A DNA stretch of 64,000 nt from Salibaculum griseiflavum (GCF_003129565.1 NZ_QETF01000001.1:62001-126000); one strand, 5' to 3'; numbered from the stretch's first letter, positions 52,996 through 62,178 are shown. Notes: generated by a model from the sequence alone, not told the origin. Numbers and translations are program-made.

Positions 52996-53901
52996 ATGGA
53001 TCGCCTGACCGAAATGGAAGCCTTCGCCACCGTTGTGGATCAGGGTGGGTTTACGGACGCAGCCAAGAAAATGGGGATCTCGAAATCCGCCGTTTCAAAG
53101 CATGTCTCGTCGCTTGAGGCTCGTCTGGGGGCGCGGCTTCTGAACCGCACCACCCGTCGGGTCAGCCCGACCGAGATTGGCCTTGCCTACTACGACCGGG
53201 CGCGCCGCGTCCTGAATGATGCGGGTGAGGCCGATGCACTGGTGACGTCGATGCAATCCGACCCGTCGGGCCTGTTGCGTATCTCGGTTGCTACCGATTT
53301 CGGGGTGAACCACCTGTCGCCGGTGCTGGGCGAGTTTCTTCAGGAATTTCCCGAGATCACCGTGAACATGGTGCTCAACAACCGGTACGTCGAACTGATC
53401 TCGGAGGGGTTCGACATGGCCGTTCGCATCGGCGAACTGGAAGACAGCACCCTGCGGGCCCGTAAATTGACCGAGACCTCCAAGCGGATGGTGGCCAGCC
53501 CTTCCTATTTCCAGAAGCATGGCCGCCCGCAGAAGATCGACGATCTGAACACCCACAAATTGCTGCATTATTCCAATGCCGCGAACTCCGCCGTGTGGAA
53601 GCTGACCGCGCCCTCGGGTGAAAAACGCCAGGTCCGCACTGCCGGCTGGCTGACCGTGAATGACGGGCAATCGCTGCTAAATGCCGCGATTTCCGGGCTT
53701 GGGATCGCCTACCTGCCGAGCTTCCTTTATTCCGAGGCCATGGAGAAAGGTCTTGTCGAAGAAGCAATCCCCGACCTGCCGGTCGAAACCCAGGGCATCT
53801 ATGCGGTCTACCCGCCGGGCCGCTTCACCCAGCCCAAGGTCCGGGCGTTCATCGATTTTCTGGCTCACGCCTTTGCCGACAAGGGCCCCGACAACTGGTG
53901 A
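52996..53901 (+). CDS. LysR-family transcriptional regulator
   Basis: A 301-residue regulator with an N-terminal HTH (MEAFATVVDQGGFTDAAKKMGISKSAVSKHVSSLEARLGARLLNRTTRRV) and a LysR substrate-binding domain of the CrgA/DsdC-like type. It lies 126 bp after the dienoyl-CoA reductase-like gene on the same strand, so it may control that gene or a distant target. A terminator follows. Confidence 0.92.
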   Translation: MDRLTEMEAFATVVDQGGFTDAAKKMGISKSAVSKHVSSLEARLGARLLNRTTRRVSPTEIGLAYYDRARRVLNDAGEADALVTSMQSDPSGLLRISVATDFGVNHLSPVLGEFLQEFPEITVNMVLNNRYVELISEGFDMAVRIGELEDSTLRARKLTETSKRMVASPSYFQKHGRPQKIDDLNTHKLLHYSNAANSAVWKLTAPSGEKRQVRTAGWLTVNDGQSLLNAAISGLGIAYLPSFLYSEAMEKGLVEEAIPDLPVETQGIYAVYPPGRFTQPKVRAFIDFLAHAFADKGPDNW

Positions 53902-53945
53902 TTTCGGCCGCCTATTGAGTCCCTCGAGGATGCTTTCCTCACCTT

Positions 53946-53971
53946 CGCGGCCTTATGGCCGCGATTTCTTT
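53946..53971 (+). terminator. Rho-independent terminator after the lysR-type gene
   Basis: CGCGGCC-TTAT-GGCCGCG (53946-53963) is a perfect 7-bp stem with a tetraloop, followed by ATTTCTTT. It ends at the stop codon of the converging cation-efflux gene. Confidence 0.85.
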
Positions 53972-54885
53972 CAGGCATTGCCGAAATCGGGGGCGTCATC
54001 ACAAGCGTGGACGGCGCATTCGAGTTCCAGCACGCTATGCGCGATCCCGAAACGCGCCTCCAGCACGGTCTTGATCTGCGCCTTGATCGCGTCGGCCTCG
54101 CCCCATTCTCCCTTTTGAATGACCACGTGGGCAAGGAAGGCGGGCCGGTGTTCCTGCATTTCCCAAAGCTGGGCGTTGTGCACGGTCTTGACCCCCGCGA
54201 CCTCTTGGACGGCCTCGTGGACTTCCTTGGGTGACAGCGTTGCCGGGCTGGCCAGCATCAGGGTGCGGATCACCGCGGGCATTTCCGACAGCGCCATCCA
54301 AAGGATATATGCTGCGATCCCCAGCGTGATGATCGGATCCACGATCCACCAGTCGAACAGCAGGATCAGGACGCCCGACACGATCACCGCCACAGACCCC
54401 GCGGCATCGGCCAGGTTGTGCAGGAAGGCCGCGCGGATATTCACGCTGTCCTTGGCCATCGACCAGGTCAGAAGCGCGGTGATCGCGTCGACCAAGAGCG
54501 CGATGCCCGCCACGATCACCACGATCCAGCCGCCGATCGGGCTGGGATCGAAGAAACGCCACACCGCCTCGTAAGCAAGGTAAAGCCCGATCAGGATCAG
54601 CGAGGTGTAATTGATCAGTGCCGCCACCACCTCGGCCCTGCCATAGCCGAAGCTCATGTGTGGATCGGCCGGGCGCCTTGCGATCCTGCGCGCGGCAAAG
54701 GCGATGATGAGAGAGACCGCATCGGACAGGTTGTGCACCGCATCCGCGATCAGGGCCAGCGACCCGGACAGCAGCCCCCCGATGATCTGGGCGACCGTCA
54801 GAGCAATGTTGACACCGATCGCCAAGGCGACACGCCGGTCCCCGGCTTCGGGGTCTATGTGATGATGGTGATGCGCATGTGCCAT
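53971..54885 (-). CDS. Cation diffusion facilitator (CDF) metal efflux protein
   Basis: Inner-membrane divalent-metal exporter of 304 residues with six membrane helices. Metal-site motifs are ADAVHNLSDA (helix II) and LHNLADAAGSV (helix V), the HxxxD pairs typical of zinc-transporting CDFs. A histidine-rich start (HAHHHHHID) and a C-terminal cytoplasmic domain are present. Zinc, with cadmium or cobalt, is the likely substrate. It is the last gene of a five-gene minus-strand run. Confidence 0.93.
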   Translation of the reverse strand: MAHAHHHHHIDPEAGDRRVALAIGVNIALTVAQIIGGLLSGSLALIADAVHNLSDAVSLIIAFAARRIARRPADPHMSFGYGRAEVVAALINYTSLILIGLYLAYEAVWRFFDPSPIGGWIVVIVAGIALLVDAITALLTWSMAKDSVNIRAAFLHNLADAAGSVAVIVSGVLILLFDWWIVDPIITLGIAAYILWMALSEMPAVIRTLMLASPATLSPKEVHEAVQEVAGVKTVHNAQLWEMQEHRPAFLAHVVIQKGEWGEADAIKAQIKTVLEARFGIAHSVLELECAVHACDDAPDFGNA

Positions 54886-54933
54886 TATGGGCCTTTGGAT
54901 GTTTGGACGTGGTGCAAGGCGCGGCGCGCCTGC

Positions 54934-55866
54934 CTATTCGGTCGACAGCATGATGACCTCGACGCGCCGGTTTGCCTCTCGGCCTGCGTCCGTCAGATTG
55001 CTGGCAATCGGCGCGAGATAGCCCATCCCTTCGGCCTCCAGCTGGCGGCGCGGCACAGCATAATCGGAAACCAGCCTTTCCAGAATGGACCCCGCCCGGC
55101 GCCGGCTGAGAGCGATGTTGCCCTCCAATGCGCCGACCGAATCCGTGTGACCGACAAGCGCGACGCGCCGTTCGGGGTTGGCGGCCAAATAGTCTGACAG
55201 CGTTTCGAGCGATGCGAAGGTGCCCGACCCGAGCTGGGCTGACCCGGTCTCGAATGTCAGGTCGGATAGCACCGCACGCCCCGTCCGTTCTAGCTCAGCA
55301 ACGAGGCCCTCCTGCGGCGTTGCCGCCGTCGAGGAGAGGGCCGCGCCTGTCGCACTTGCCATGTCCCGGGTGTCCGTGGGTGGGCCGACGCGGGTCAATT
55401 GCACATGTCCGGCCTGGGCCGAGCGGCTGATCAGTAGGCTGACAAGTTCGGTGCCTCTGTCGTTGTCGCGCTCGGCGGCGAGATACCGGAAATCGCCCAG
55501 GTCCACATGCATGTCAGGGGCATTCATGACCCGCGTTGCGAACCTGAAATCGAAGCCGCCGCAGCCCTCGGTCTGGCATTCGAAAAGGATGTCGAACCCA
55601 GCCTCTGTCAGTTGCGCGCGCAAGGGCAACAGAATCTGCGCGGTCGTCAGGCCTGCCCCGTCGATTCGCCAGGCCTGTTGGTGCAGGGTGCCCTCCTCCG
55701 AGAGGATCGGCATGCCGTCCTCACGCCAGGGGCCGATGGGCATATCGTAGATGCCCGGCGTCTCGGTCACATCCGCTTCGAGATTTGCATTTGCAGGCAA
55801 ATCCAGCGTGACCGCCCCGGCAAGGCCGGGCAGCATGGTCAGCAACAGAGCGAGGGCCGGTCTCAT
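54934..55866 (-). CDS. OmpA-family outer-membrane/periplasmic protein
   Basis: A 310-residue protein with a signal peptide (about 1-18, ending GLAGA), a middle domain with three cysteines (LFECQTEGCGG), and a C-terminal OmpA peptidoglycan-binding domain: LTFETGSAQLGSG, LVGHTDSVGALEGNIALSRRRA and EANRRVEVIM. The ATG at 55866 is preferred. It begins 7 bp after the preceding gene stops, in the same run. Confidence 0.9.
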   Translation of the reverse strand: MRPALALLLTMLPGLAGAVTLDLPANANLEADVTETPGIYDMPIGPWREDGMPILSEEGTLHQQAWRIDGAGLTTAQILLPLRAQLTEAGFDILFECQTEGCGGFDFRFATRVMNAPDMHVDLGDFRYLAAERDNDRGTELVSLLISRSAQAGHVQLTRVGPPTDTRDMASATGAALSSTAATPQEGLVAELERTGRAVLSDLTFETGSAQLGSGTFASLETLSDYLAANPERRVALVGHTDSVGALEGNIALSRRRAGSILERLVSDYAVPRRQLEAEGMGYLAPIASNLTDAGREANRRVEVIMLSTE

Positions 55867-55873
55867 CACGGGA

Positions 55874-56446
55874 TCAGCGGAATTGCCCGTGATAGGCTGC
55901 GTTGGGCCGCATATCGGTGGCCGAGGCGACACGGTTCGTCATGTTGAAAAACCCGGCGACATTGGCGATGTCCCAGATATCGCGATCACTGAACCCGACA
56001 TCCCGCAGAGCTTGCCGATCGGCCTCGGTGATCTCGGCGCTGGCCTTTGTGATCTTCTCGGCGAAGGTGAGCATGGCCGTCTGTCGGGCATCCAGCGCAG
56101 CGACCCTCCAGTTCATGACCAACATTTCGCCCAGCTCGGGATCGCCGGACAATTCACGAACCGCCGCGCCATGTGCCGTCAGGCAGTAGAAGCACTTGTT
56201 GATCGAGGACACGACAACTGCGATCATCTCGCGTTCCAGCTTGCTCAGACCGCTATCGGAGAGCATGAGGTCATTGTACATCGCCGTGAAGGCGTTCAGT
56301 TTTGTCGTGTCGAAGGCATAGGCGCGCAGCACGTTGGGCACCATGCCCAGCTTGTCCTCGCAGATGGCAAAGTACTTGGCGGTCTCCTCGGGCAGCGGGT
56401 CGATCATGGGCAGGTCGAGTGCTGTGGGTTGGTCCTTGTCGGGCAT
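55874..56446 (-). CDS. Peroxidase-related protein, carboxymuconolactone decarboxylase (AhpD-like) family
   Basis: A 190-residue protein whose active-site pattern SSINKCFYCLTAHG (C-x-x-C and His) matches the AhpD/CMD peroxidase-related group. AAYHGQFR at the C-terminus and NVAGFFNMTNRVA are typical. It should act in the cytoplasm as a thiol-dependent antioxidant. Its ATG overlaps the GNAT stop by one base (TGATG). Confidence 0.9.
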   Translation of the reverse strand: MPDKDQPTALDLPMIDPLPEETAKYFAICEDKLGMVPNVLRAYAFDTTKLNAFTAMYNDLMLSDSGLSKLEREMIAVVVSSINKCFYCLTAHGAAVRELSGDPELGEMLVMNWRVAALDARQTAMLTFAEKITKASAEITEADRQALRDVGFSDRDIWDIANVAGFFNMTNRVASATDMRPNAAYHGQFR

Positions 56447-57162
56447 CAGGCCTCCGGGTGAATGCGATAATGGTATCCTGCCGCAGCTGACATGCCGAGG
56501 GAAGAGTAGAGCGCGTTCGCCCCTGTATTGGCCTTGGTGACAAGAACGGCAAGCGTCTGAGCGTTATTGTCGCGCGCCCAGGTGGCCGCACCTTGCATCA
56601 TGAAGCGGCCCAGTCCCCGGCGACGGAAGGCTGGGGCAATTTCAACGGCATGGACCATGGCGACATCGTCATGCAGAGCCACGAACAGCGTGCCCGCCGG
56701 CGTGTCGTCCAGACGCCCCAGAAGCGTGGTTTTCGGCCCCTTTGCGCGGTCCATGATGGCGATACGTTCGGGTCCGATGCCGCCCTTGGCCCAGATTTCC
56801 AACTGGCTGGCAACCGGAGGCCAGACTTCGAAGCAGGTCACGGGGGGCGGCTGGACGGCGAGCGCCCCGGCAGGCGTTGTATAAAGTGTTACCGGATCCT
56901 TGACCTGGTAACCACGGGCCTCCAGCGCCCTGTCCAGGGGCTCTTCGTCCTCGCGCAACATGAAAAGCGGCGTTTGCCCGAGCGCGCGCATCGCCGCCAC
57001 GGCCGTTTCGATTTCCGCATCTCCGGCAACATCTCTGGCCGTGGCCGCGCTGACGCGGCTGCCCCCGCCTGCGCCTTCGCGAATGGTCCAGGGGCCGACA
57101 GTGCTGAACCGGGTGGCGGGCCACGTCGCGTCGATCAGTGCCGTCAGGGCCTTTGGCGTCAT
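56446..57162 (-). CDS. GNAT-family N-acetyltransferase
   Basis: A 238-residue protein with a C-terminal GNAT domain: VHAVEIAPAFRRRGLGRFMMQGAATWARDN holds the acetyl-CoA P-loop (R-x-x-G-x-G). The N-terminal half is a divergent GNAT-like repeat or cap. Substrate unknown. It overlaps the upstream gene by 4 bp and the downstream gene by one base. Confidence 0.87.
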   Translation of the reverse strand: MTPKALTALIDATWPATRFSTVGPWTIREGAGGGSRVSAATARDVAGDAEIETAVAAMRALGQTPLFMLREDEEPLDRALEARGYQVKDPVTLYTTPAGALAVQPPPVTCFEVWPPVASQLEIWAKGGIGPERIAIMDRAKGPKTTLLGRLDDTPAGTLFVALHDDVAMVHAVEIAPAFRRRGLGRFMMQGAATWARDNNAQTLAVLVTKANTGANALYSSLGMSAAAGYHYRIHPEA

Positions 57163-57881
57163 CCGGTCAACTCGGCGGCCAATCGCACCATGGCCGCGTC
57201 CACCAAAGCGCCGTCGGTGCCGCGCACCACGATATGGGTGCCATATGCCCCGTCCTTCTGGAACGGGTAGGACCCGATGGACAGGTCCGGAAAATCCGCT
57301 GCCACCTGGCCCAGGGGGCCGGCAACGTCGCCCTCGCCCCTGTCCACGCGCAGGGTCTGGCTCAACATGGGCGCTCCGCCGGTCAGGGTGGGCAGAACGC
57401 TGGCCACCATGGCCTGAAAGACCGAGGGCACCCCGGCCATGACATGCACGTTGCCGATCGAGAAGCCCGGCGCGGCGCTGACCGGGTTGTCGATCAGATC
57501 GGCGCCGTCGGGAATACGGGCCATGCGCAGGCGCGCCGCGTTCAGCTCACTGCCCGCGCGGTCGTAATGGGCCTGCAGGATCGCCCGCGCATCGTCACGC
57601 ACGTCGATCCCCACCCTGAAGGCTTCGGCGATGCAATCGGCGGTGATATCATCATGAGTCGGCCCGATCCCGCCCGACGTGAACACCGTATCAAACGCGT
57701 TGCGCAGGGCGTTGAGCGCCGCGACGATCGCCGCGCGATCATCACTGACCACGCGCACTTCCTTCAGGTCGATGCCGACCCGCGTCAGTTCTCCGGCCAG
57801 GAAATGCATGTTGGCATCGCGGGTGCGGCCCGACAGGATCTCGTCCCCGATCACGAGCATGGCGGCGCTTGGGTTCGGCAT
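57159..57881 (-). CDS. Molybdopterin-binding domain protein (MoaB/Mog, CinA N-terminal type)
   Basis: A 240-residue protein with the MoCF_biosynth pattern: AMLVIGDEILSGRTRDANMHFLA at the start, FTSGGIGPTHDDIT and MAGVPSVFQAM. It corresponds to the competence/damage-inducible CinA N-terminal domain without the amidohydrolase half. Members hydrolyse ADP-ribose or bind molybdopterin. The ATG at 57881 follows GGAG; a Met five codons earlier lacks one. It is divergent from sfsA and heads a five-gene run (MoCF, GNAT, AhpD-like, OmpA, CDF). Confidence 0.88.
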   Translation of the reverse strand: MPNPSAAMLVIGDEILSGRTRDANMHFLAGELTRVGIDLKEVRVVSDDRAAIVAALNALRNAFDTVFTSGGIGPTHDDITADCIAEAFRVGIDVRDDARAILQAHYDRAGSELNAARLRMARIPDGADLIDNPVSAAPGFSIGNVHVMAGVPSVFQAMVASVLPTLTGGAPMLSQTLRVDRGEGDVAGPLGQVAADFPDLSIGSYPFQKDGAYGTHIVVRGTDGALVDAAMVRLAAELTG

Positions 57882-57920
57882 GGTCTTCTCCTTCATTCAG
57901 GGTTGGTATAGGTCCGGGAC

Positions 57921-58625
57921 ATGCGCTTTGCCACTCCTCTTGTGCCGGGTCGGCTGAAACGCCGCTACATGCGGTTCCTGTCCGACGTGGTTCTGGACAG
58001 CGGCGAGGAGGTGCGCGCGCATTGCCCCAATCCCGGCTCGATGATGGGCCTGAAAGACCCCGCTACGCGGGTCTGGCTGGAACGCAACGATGATCCGAAG
58101 AAAAAGCTCGATTGGGGGTGGCGGCTGTCGGAATTGGATCAAGGCTTCGTCACCATCGACACCGGGTTGGCCAACCGCGTGGTGGGCGAGGCCTTGCGCG
58201 CCGGTGCGGTCCCGGCCCTGGCCGGGGCGGGCGAGGTGAGGGCCGAGGTGAAATATGGCACCGGCAGCCGCGTGGATTTCTGCCTGGGCGGCGACACGTT
58301 CGTCGAGGTCAAATCGGTGACGCTGGCCCGCCGATCCGGCCTGGCCGAGTTTCCCGACAGCGTCACCCAGCGCGGCACCAAGCACTTGCACGAACTGGCC
58401 GAGGTCGCCCGGTCGGGCAAGCGGGCCGTGATGTTCTACCTGGTCCAGCGCACCGATTGCACGGACATGACCCTCGCTGCCGATATCGACCCGGACTATG
58501 CCAACGCCTTCGACGAGGCCCGCGCCGCCGGTGTTGAGGTCATCTGCCACCGCGCCAAGATCACACCGCAAGAGATCACTCTTGGACCGGTCTGCGGGGT
58601 CGGCTGGCCCGAATCCGGGAAATGA
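57921..58625 (+). CDS. sfsA: Sugar fermentation stimulation protein SfsA
   Basis: A 234-residue protein of the SfsA family: PGRLKRRYMRFLSDVVLDSGEEVRAHCPNPGSMMGL at the N-terminus, SRVDFCLGGDTFVEVKSVTL in the middle and FPDSVTQRGTKHLHEL. The fold has an OB-like domain and a nuclease-like (D-x-E-x-K type) domain; the cellular role is poorly defined. It sits 67 bp before map on the same strand. Confidence 0.94.
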   Translation: MRFATPLVPGRLKRRYMRFLSDVVLDSGEEVRAHCPNPGSMMGLKDPATRVWLERNDDPKKKLDWGWRLSELDQGFVTIDTGLANRVVGEALRAGAVPALAGAGEVRAEVKYGTGSRVDFCLGGDTFVEVKSVTLARRSGLAEFPDSVTQRGTKHLHELAEVARSGKRAVMFYLVQRTDCTDMTLAADIDPDYANAFDEARAAGVEVICHRAKITPQEITLGPVCGVGWPESGK

Positions 58626-58692
58626 CGCCGCACCGGGCCTTTTGCAGGGGCTTGATTTGTCCTATTTGGACTTAAAGCAAGGAACAGGTGCC

Positions 58693-59562
58693 ATGGACGA
58701 CACGCGCGGCAGGATTACGAAAGACGGCATCCGCCTTCACGACAAGGCGGATTTTGCGGGTATGCATGCAGCCGGTCGGCTGGCGGCAGAGGTTCTCGAC
58801 CGGATCGCCGAACATGTGGTGCCCGGCGCCACCACCGGCGATCTGGACAGCAAGATCGAGCAATGGGTCAACGAGGCGGGCGCGTCCTCGGCTACGATCG
58901 GCTACAAGGGCTACCAGCACGCCAGCTGCATCAGCGTCAACCACGTGGTCTGCCACGGCATTCCCGGTGCGGCGATCCCCAAGGCCAAGGCCGAGACGAT
59001 TTCCAAGAACCTCGAAAAGCGCCGCGACGACGACTCGTTGCAGGAGGGGGATATCCTGAACATCGATGTCACGGTGATCGTCGATGGCTGGTTCGGGGAC
59101 ACAAGCCGGATGTATGTCGCGGGTGGCAAGCCCAACCGAAAGACCGAAGGCCTGATCCAGGTCACGCATGATGCCCTGATGAAGGGGATCGAGGCCGCGC
59201 GGCCCGGCAATACCTTCGGAGATATCGGCTACGCGATCCAGTCCTATGTCGAAAGCAACCGCATGAGCGTTGTGCGCGATTTCTGCGGGCACGGGTTGGG
59301 ACGGGTGTTTCACGCACCGCCCAACGTGCTGCATTACGGCCGCCCGGGCACCGGGCCGGTTCTGGAAGAGGGCATGTTCTTCACCATCGAGCCGATGGTG
59401 AATCTTGGCCGCCCGGAAACACATGTTCTCAAGGATGACTGGACGGCCGTGACGCGGGACAAGTCCCTGTCCGCGCAGTTCGAGCATTCCATCGGGATAA
59501 CCGCCGATGGTTGCGACATCTTCACCCTGTCGCCGGCGGGCAAGTTCCACCCGACCTATTGA
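58693..59562 (+). CDS. map: Type I methionine aminopeptidase
   Basis: A 289-residue metalloenzyme that removes the initiator methionine from nascent proteins. Metal ligands can be seen in DILNIDVT (first Asp), WFGDTSRM (second Asp), CGHGLG (His), IEPMV (Glu) and FEHSIGIT (Glu). Between CHGIPG and LQEGDILNID there is an extra charged segment of about 22 residues (AIPKAKAETISKNLEKRRDD) that E. coli Map lacks. ATG 58693 is used; the frame runs upstream into sfsA. Confidence 0.95.
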   Translation: MDDTRGRITKDGIRLHDKADFAGMHAAGRLAAEVLDRIAEHVVPGATTGDLDSKIEQWVNEAGASSATIGYKGYQHASCISVNHVVCHGIPGAAIPKAKAETISKNLEKRRDDDSLQEGDILNIDVTVIVDGWFGDTSRMYVAGGKPNRKTEGLIQVTHDALMKGIEAARPGNTFGDIGYAIQSYVESNRMSVVRDFCGHGLGRVFHAPPNVLHYGRPGTGPVLEEGMFFTIEPMVNLGRPETHVLKDDWTAVTRDKSLSAQFEHSIGITADGCDIFTLSPAGKFHPTY

Positions 59563-59732
59563 TCCTCCGCGTCCTCGCGCAGCATGGCGTGCAGCACCGT
59601 GCTGCCCTGGAATGGCGTGGCGCAATCCCCGATCAAAAGGGGCGTGTCGAACAGGACTGGCGGCGGCAGTGCGGTCCGCGCGGGTTTCTCGCGCGCCACC
59701 CAGGGCACTTCGTTGAAACTGGCATCGGTCAT
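59556..59732 (-). CDS. Small hypothetical protein (58 residues)
   Basis: A 58-residue frame from the ATG at 59732 (MTDASFNEVPWVAREKPAR) to a TGA at 59556, overlapping the map 3' end tail to tail by 7 bp. Codon use looks coding (G/C third positions) and PPPVLFDTPLLIGDCATPFQG reads like a real, proline-rich domain. No family recognised. There is no strong ribosome site, so it may not be expressed. Confidence 0.5.
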   Translation of the reverse strand: MTDASFNEVPWVAREKPARTALPPPVLFDTPLLIGDCATPFQGSTVLHAMLREDAEDQ

Positions 59733-59776
59733 GGGCGCAGGATAGCACAAGTGCAGCAAGCGCCCAAATCCGCGCC

Positions 59777-60325
59777 TCAGGATGCGCGCAGCACCGTAAT
59801 ATGGGTGTCGCCGTATCGGCGCGAATCCTCAAGGGAGAAGCCATCCGGCGGGTCCTGGGCGGCGCTTTCTTCCCAAACGATCAGCGCATCAGGGGCAATC
59901 CATCCCTGCCGCCGGGCGGTGACGAGCGCGGGTCCGCCCAGTCCCTGCCCATAGGGTGGGTCCAGGAAGACAAGGTCGCAGGGCGTCGACGCCTTCGGAA
60001 GACGGTCAGCGGCGCAGGTCAGGATGCGAGCATCGGCGTCGCGCCGAGCCTTCGACAGGTTTTCCCGGATCAGGCGTTGCGCGGCGCGGCCCTTGTCGAC
60101 GAAGGTCGCGTGGCTTGCCCCGCGCGACAGCGCCTCCAGACCCAGTGCGCCGGTTCCCGCGAACAGGTCCAGAACCCGCGCACCATCTGGTAGCCCATAT
60201 CCTGCCAGAACATTGAACAGGCTTTCCCGGACCCGGTCGGGCGTGGGGCGCAAATGCGCGGCCGCATCCCCCTTGCCGACCGAGGCTAGCGTCAATCCCC
60301 GATGCTGGCCGCCGATGATCCTCAC
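59777..60325 (-). CDS. rsmD: 16S rRNA (guanine(966)-N2)-methyltransferase RsmD
   Basis: A 182-residue SAM-dependent enzyme. It starts at a GTG (VRIIGGQHRG, the usual RsmD opening), followed by RPTPDRVRESLFNVL, SAM motif I LDLFAGTGALGLEALSRGA and the catalytic FLDPPYGQGL. It modifies G966 of 16S rRNA during small-subunit assembly. The GTG overlaps the stop of the reductase gene (GTGA); the longer frame into that gene is not real. Confidence 0.95.
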   Translation of the reverse strand: MRIIGGQHRGLTLASVGKGDAAAHLRPTPDRVRESLFNVLAGYGLPDGARVLDLFAGTGALGLEALSRGASHATFVDKGRAAQRLIRENLSKARRDADARILTCAADRLPKASTPCDLVFLDPPYGQGLGGPALVTARRQGWIAPDALIVWEESAAQDPPDGFSLEDSRRYGDTHITVLRAS

Positions 60326-61530
60326 GCTTTCAGCAGGGCCTTCATGTCGGTTTCGGGGTCGGTCACGATCTCGGGCGCGGGCGATTTGCCCGCCTCGATC
60401 AGGCGCTTGGCCACCATGTAGGTCCGGGCGTCGTTCATCGCGTCCACCGCGATCAGTTCGGTGCCCTTGTAGTACCAATGCGACCTGGCCGCGCCGTCTT
60501 GCCGGACATGCACGGCGTCATAGCCCAGGTTCAACCCGGCAATCTGCAACTTGCAATCGTATTGATCCGACCAGAACCAGGGCTTGGGCTCATAGGCCAC
60601 GTCCTCGCCCGCCATGTTTTGGGCCGCGACCTCGGCCATGTCGATGGCATTTCCGACACTTTCCAGCCGGATCCGCTGGCCCTTGAAGTTGCAGGTCGCG
60701 CAATCACCGGCCGCGAAGATGTCGGGCTCGGAGCTGCGGCAGTGATCGTCGGTGACGATGCCGTTGTCGATCTCCAGGCCAGCGCCCTCGGCCAGGGCGG
60801 TCGCCGGCTGGATGCCGACGCCGACGATGGCGAAATCCAGGTCCAGCTCTGTCCCGTCCGTCAGGACCGCGCCGCTGACCCGGTCCGTGCCGGTCAGTTC
60901 CTTCAGGCCGACGCCTTCGCGGATATCGACCCCATGTTCCCGGTGCAGGTCGCGGAAGAATGCCGAGGTCTCCGGGCAGGCCACCCGTTGCAGGATGCGG
61001 TCGGCCATTTCAACCAGCGTAACCTTGACGCCCTTCTTCGCAGCGACCGCTGCGGCCTCCAGCCCGATATAGCCGCCGCCGATGACCAAAAGGCGCGCGC
61101 CTTGGCGAAATTCGGGGGCCATGGCATCGGCATCGCGCAGGTCGCGCACGGTATAGACGCCGTCCAGCGTGCCCCCGATCGCAGCGGGCAGGGTGCGCGG
61201 ATGCGACCCCGTGGTCAGGGCCAGCTTGTCGTAGGTCAGCACCTCGCCGGTATCCAGGCGCAGGGTCTTGTAATGGGCATCGACTTCGGTCACCCGCACG
61301 CCCATGCGCAGGGCGATGTCGTTGTCGGCGTACCACTGCTCGGGCCGCAGGAAGAGCCGTTCCAATTCCATCTCGCCCAGCAGGTAGGCCTTTGACAGGG
61401 GCGGGCGCTGATAGGGTGGGACCCGTTCCGCGCCGATCAGGGTTATATCCCCGTCAAAGCCGCTGCTGCGCAGCTTGGCCACCAGAGAGGCCGCCGCCTG
61501 CCCGCCGCCGATCACGATGTGATGCGCCAT
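60322..61530 (-). CDS. FAD-dependent NAD(P)H oxidoreductase (ferredoxin/rubredoxin reductase type)
   Basis: A 402-residue flavoprotein of the BphA4/putidaredoxin-reductase class: N-terminal FAD motif IVIGGGQAAASLVAKLR, ERVPPYQRPPLSKAYL, NAD motif VIGGGYIGLEAAAVAAKKG, and the FAD-binding FAAGDCATC. The C-terminal reductase domain has PWFWSDQYDCKLQIAGLN, a hallmark. It passes electrons from NADH to a ferredoxin-like partner; none is encoded next to it. Confidence 0.92.
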   Translation of the reverse strand: MAHHIVIGGGQAAASLVAKLRSSGFDGDITLIGAERVPPYQRPPLSKAYLLGEMELERLFLRPEQWYADNDIALRMGVRVTEVDAHYKTLRLDTGEVLTYDKLALTTGSHPRTLPAAIGGTLDGVYTVRDLRDADAMAPEFRQGARLLVIGGGYIGLEAAAVAAKKGVKVTLVEMADRILQRVACPETSAFFRDLHREHGVDIREGVGLKELTGTDRVSGAVLTDGTELDLDFAIVGVGIQPATALAEGAGLEIDNGIVTDDHCRSSEPDIFAAGDCATCNFKGQRIRLESVGNAIDMAEVAAQNMAGEDVAYEPKPWFWSDQYDCKLQIAGLNLGYDAVHVRQDGAARSHWYYKGTELIAVDAMNDARTYMVAKRLIEAGKSPAPEIVTDPETDMKALLKA

Positions 61531-61615
61531 TCTTCACCATTCCTAGCTGGTCTTCGGATGCTGCGACCCTATAGTCCAAGCGGAACGAAACGCAATTGAT
61601 GAAGAGGTATGTCAA

Positions 61616-62104
61616 ATGACGATTTCCGTTGGAGAGAAGCTGCCCGACGCCACGGTCCTGCGCATGGGAGCCGATGGCCCCGAAGAGGTTCGGATGTCCG
61701 CGCTTGCCGGATCGGGCAAGGTTGTGTTGTTCGGCCTGCCGGGCGCCTATACCGGCACCTGCACCACCGCGCATGTGCCCAGTTTCATCCGCACCAAGCC
61801 GGACTTCGACGCCAAGGGCGTCGATGCCGTGATCTGCCTGAGCGTCAATGACCCTTTCGTCATGGGGGCCTGGGGTGACAGCACCGGGGCGTCCGAGGCA
61901 GGTATTCACATGATCGGGGATGCGTCCTCGGAATTCACCAAGGCGATCGGCATGGACTTCACTGCGCCGCCGGCGGGCCTTATCGACCGGTCCAAGCGCT
62001 TTGCGCTCTATGCCGAGGATGGGGTCGTCAAGGTCCTGCATGTCGAGGAAAACCCGGGCGTCTGCGAAACCTCGGGTGGCGAAGCGCTGCTCGCGGCCAT
62101 CTAG
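61616..62104 (+). CDS. Peroxiredoxin, Prx5 / AhpC-TSA type
   Basis: A 162-residue thiol peroxidase of the Prx5 group. The peroxidatic cysteine is C49 in PGAYTGTCTTAHVPSF; C150 (NPGVCETSGG) could be the resolving cysteine. VICLSVNDPFVMGAWG is characteristic. It reduces hydrogen and alkyl peroxides in the cytoplasm. A strong terminator follows. It is divergent from the reductase gene. Confidence 0.95.
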   Translation: MTISVGEKLPDATVLRMGADGPEEVRMSALAGSGKVVLFGLPGAYTGTCTTAHVPSFIRTKPDFDAKGVDAVICLSVNDPFVMGAWGDSTGASEAGIHMIGDASSEFTKAIGMDFTAPPAGLIDRSKRFALYAEDGVVKVLHVEENPGVCETSGGEALLAAI

Positions 62105-62113
62105 AAATCGGAG

Positions 62114-62159
62114 CGGGGCGCCGGTTCGGGCAGGTTGTCTCGCCCCGGCGCCCCGTTTT
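62114..62159 (+). terminator. Rho-independent terminator of the peroxiredoxin gene
   Basis: CGGGGCGCCGG (62114-62124) pairs perfectly with CCGGCGCCCCG (62145-62155); the 20-nt loop is followed by TTTT. It begins 10 bp after the stop codon. Confidence 0.9.
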
Positions 62160-62178
62160 CGGACCGTGTTTAGCTGTG

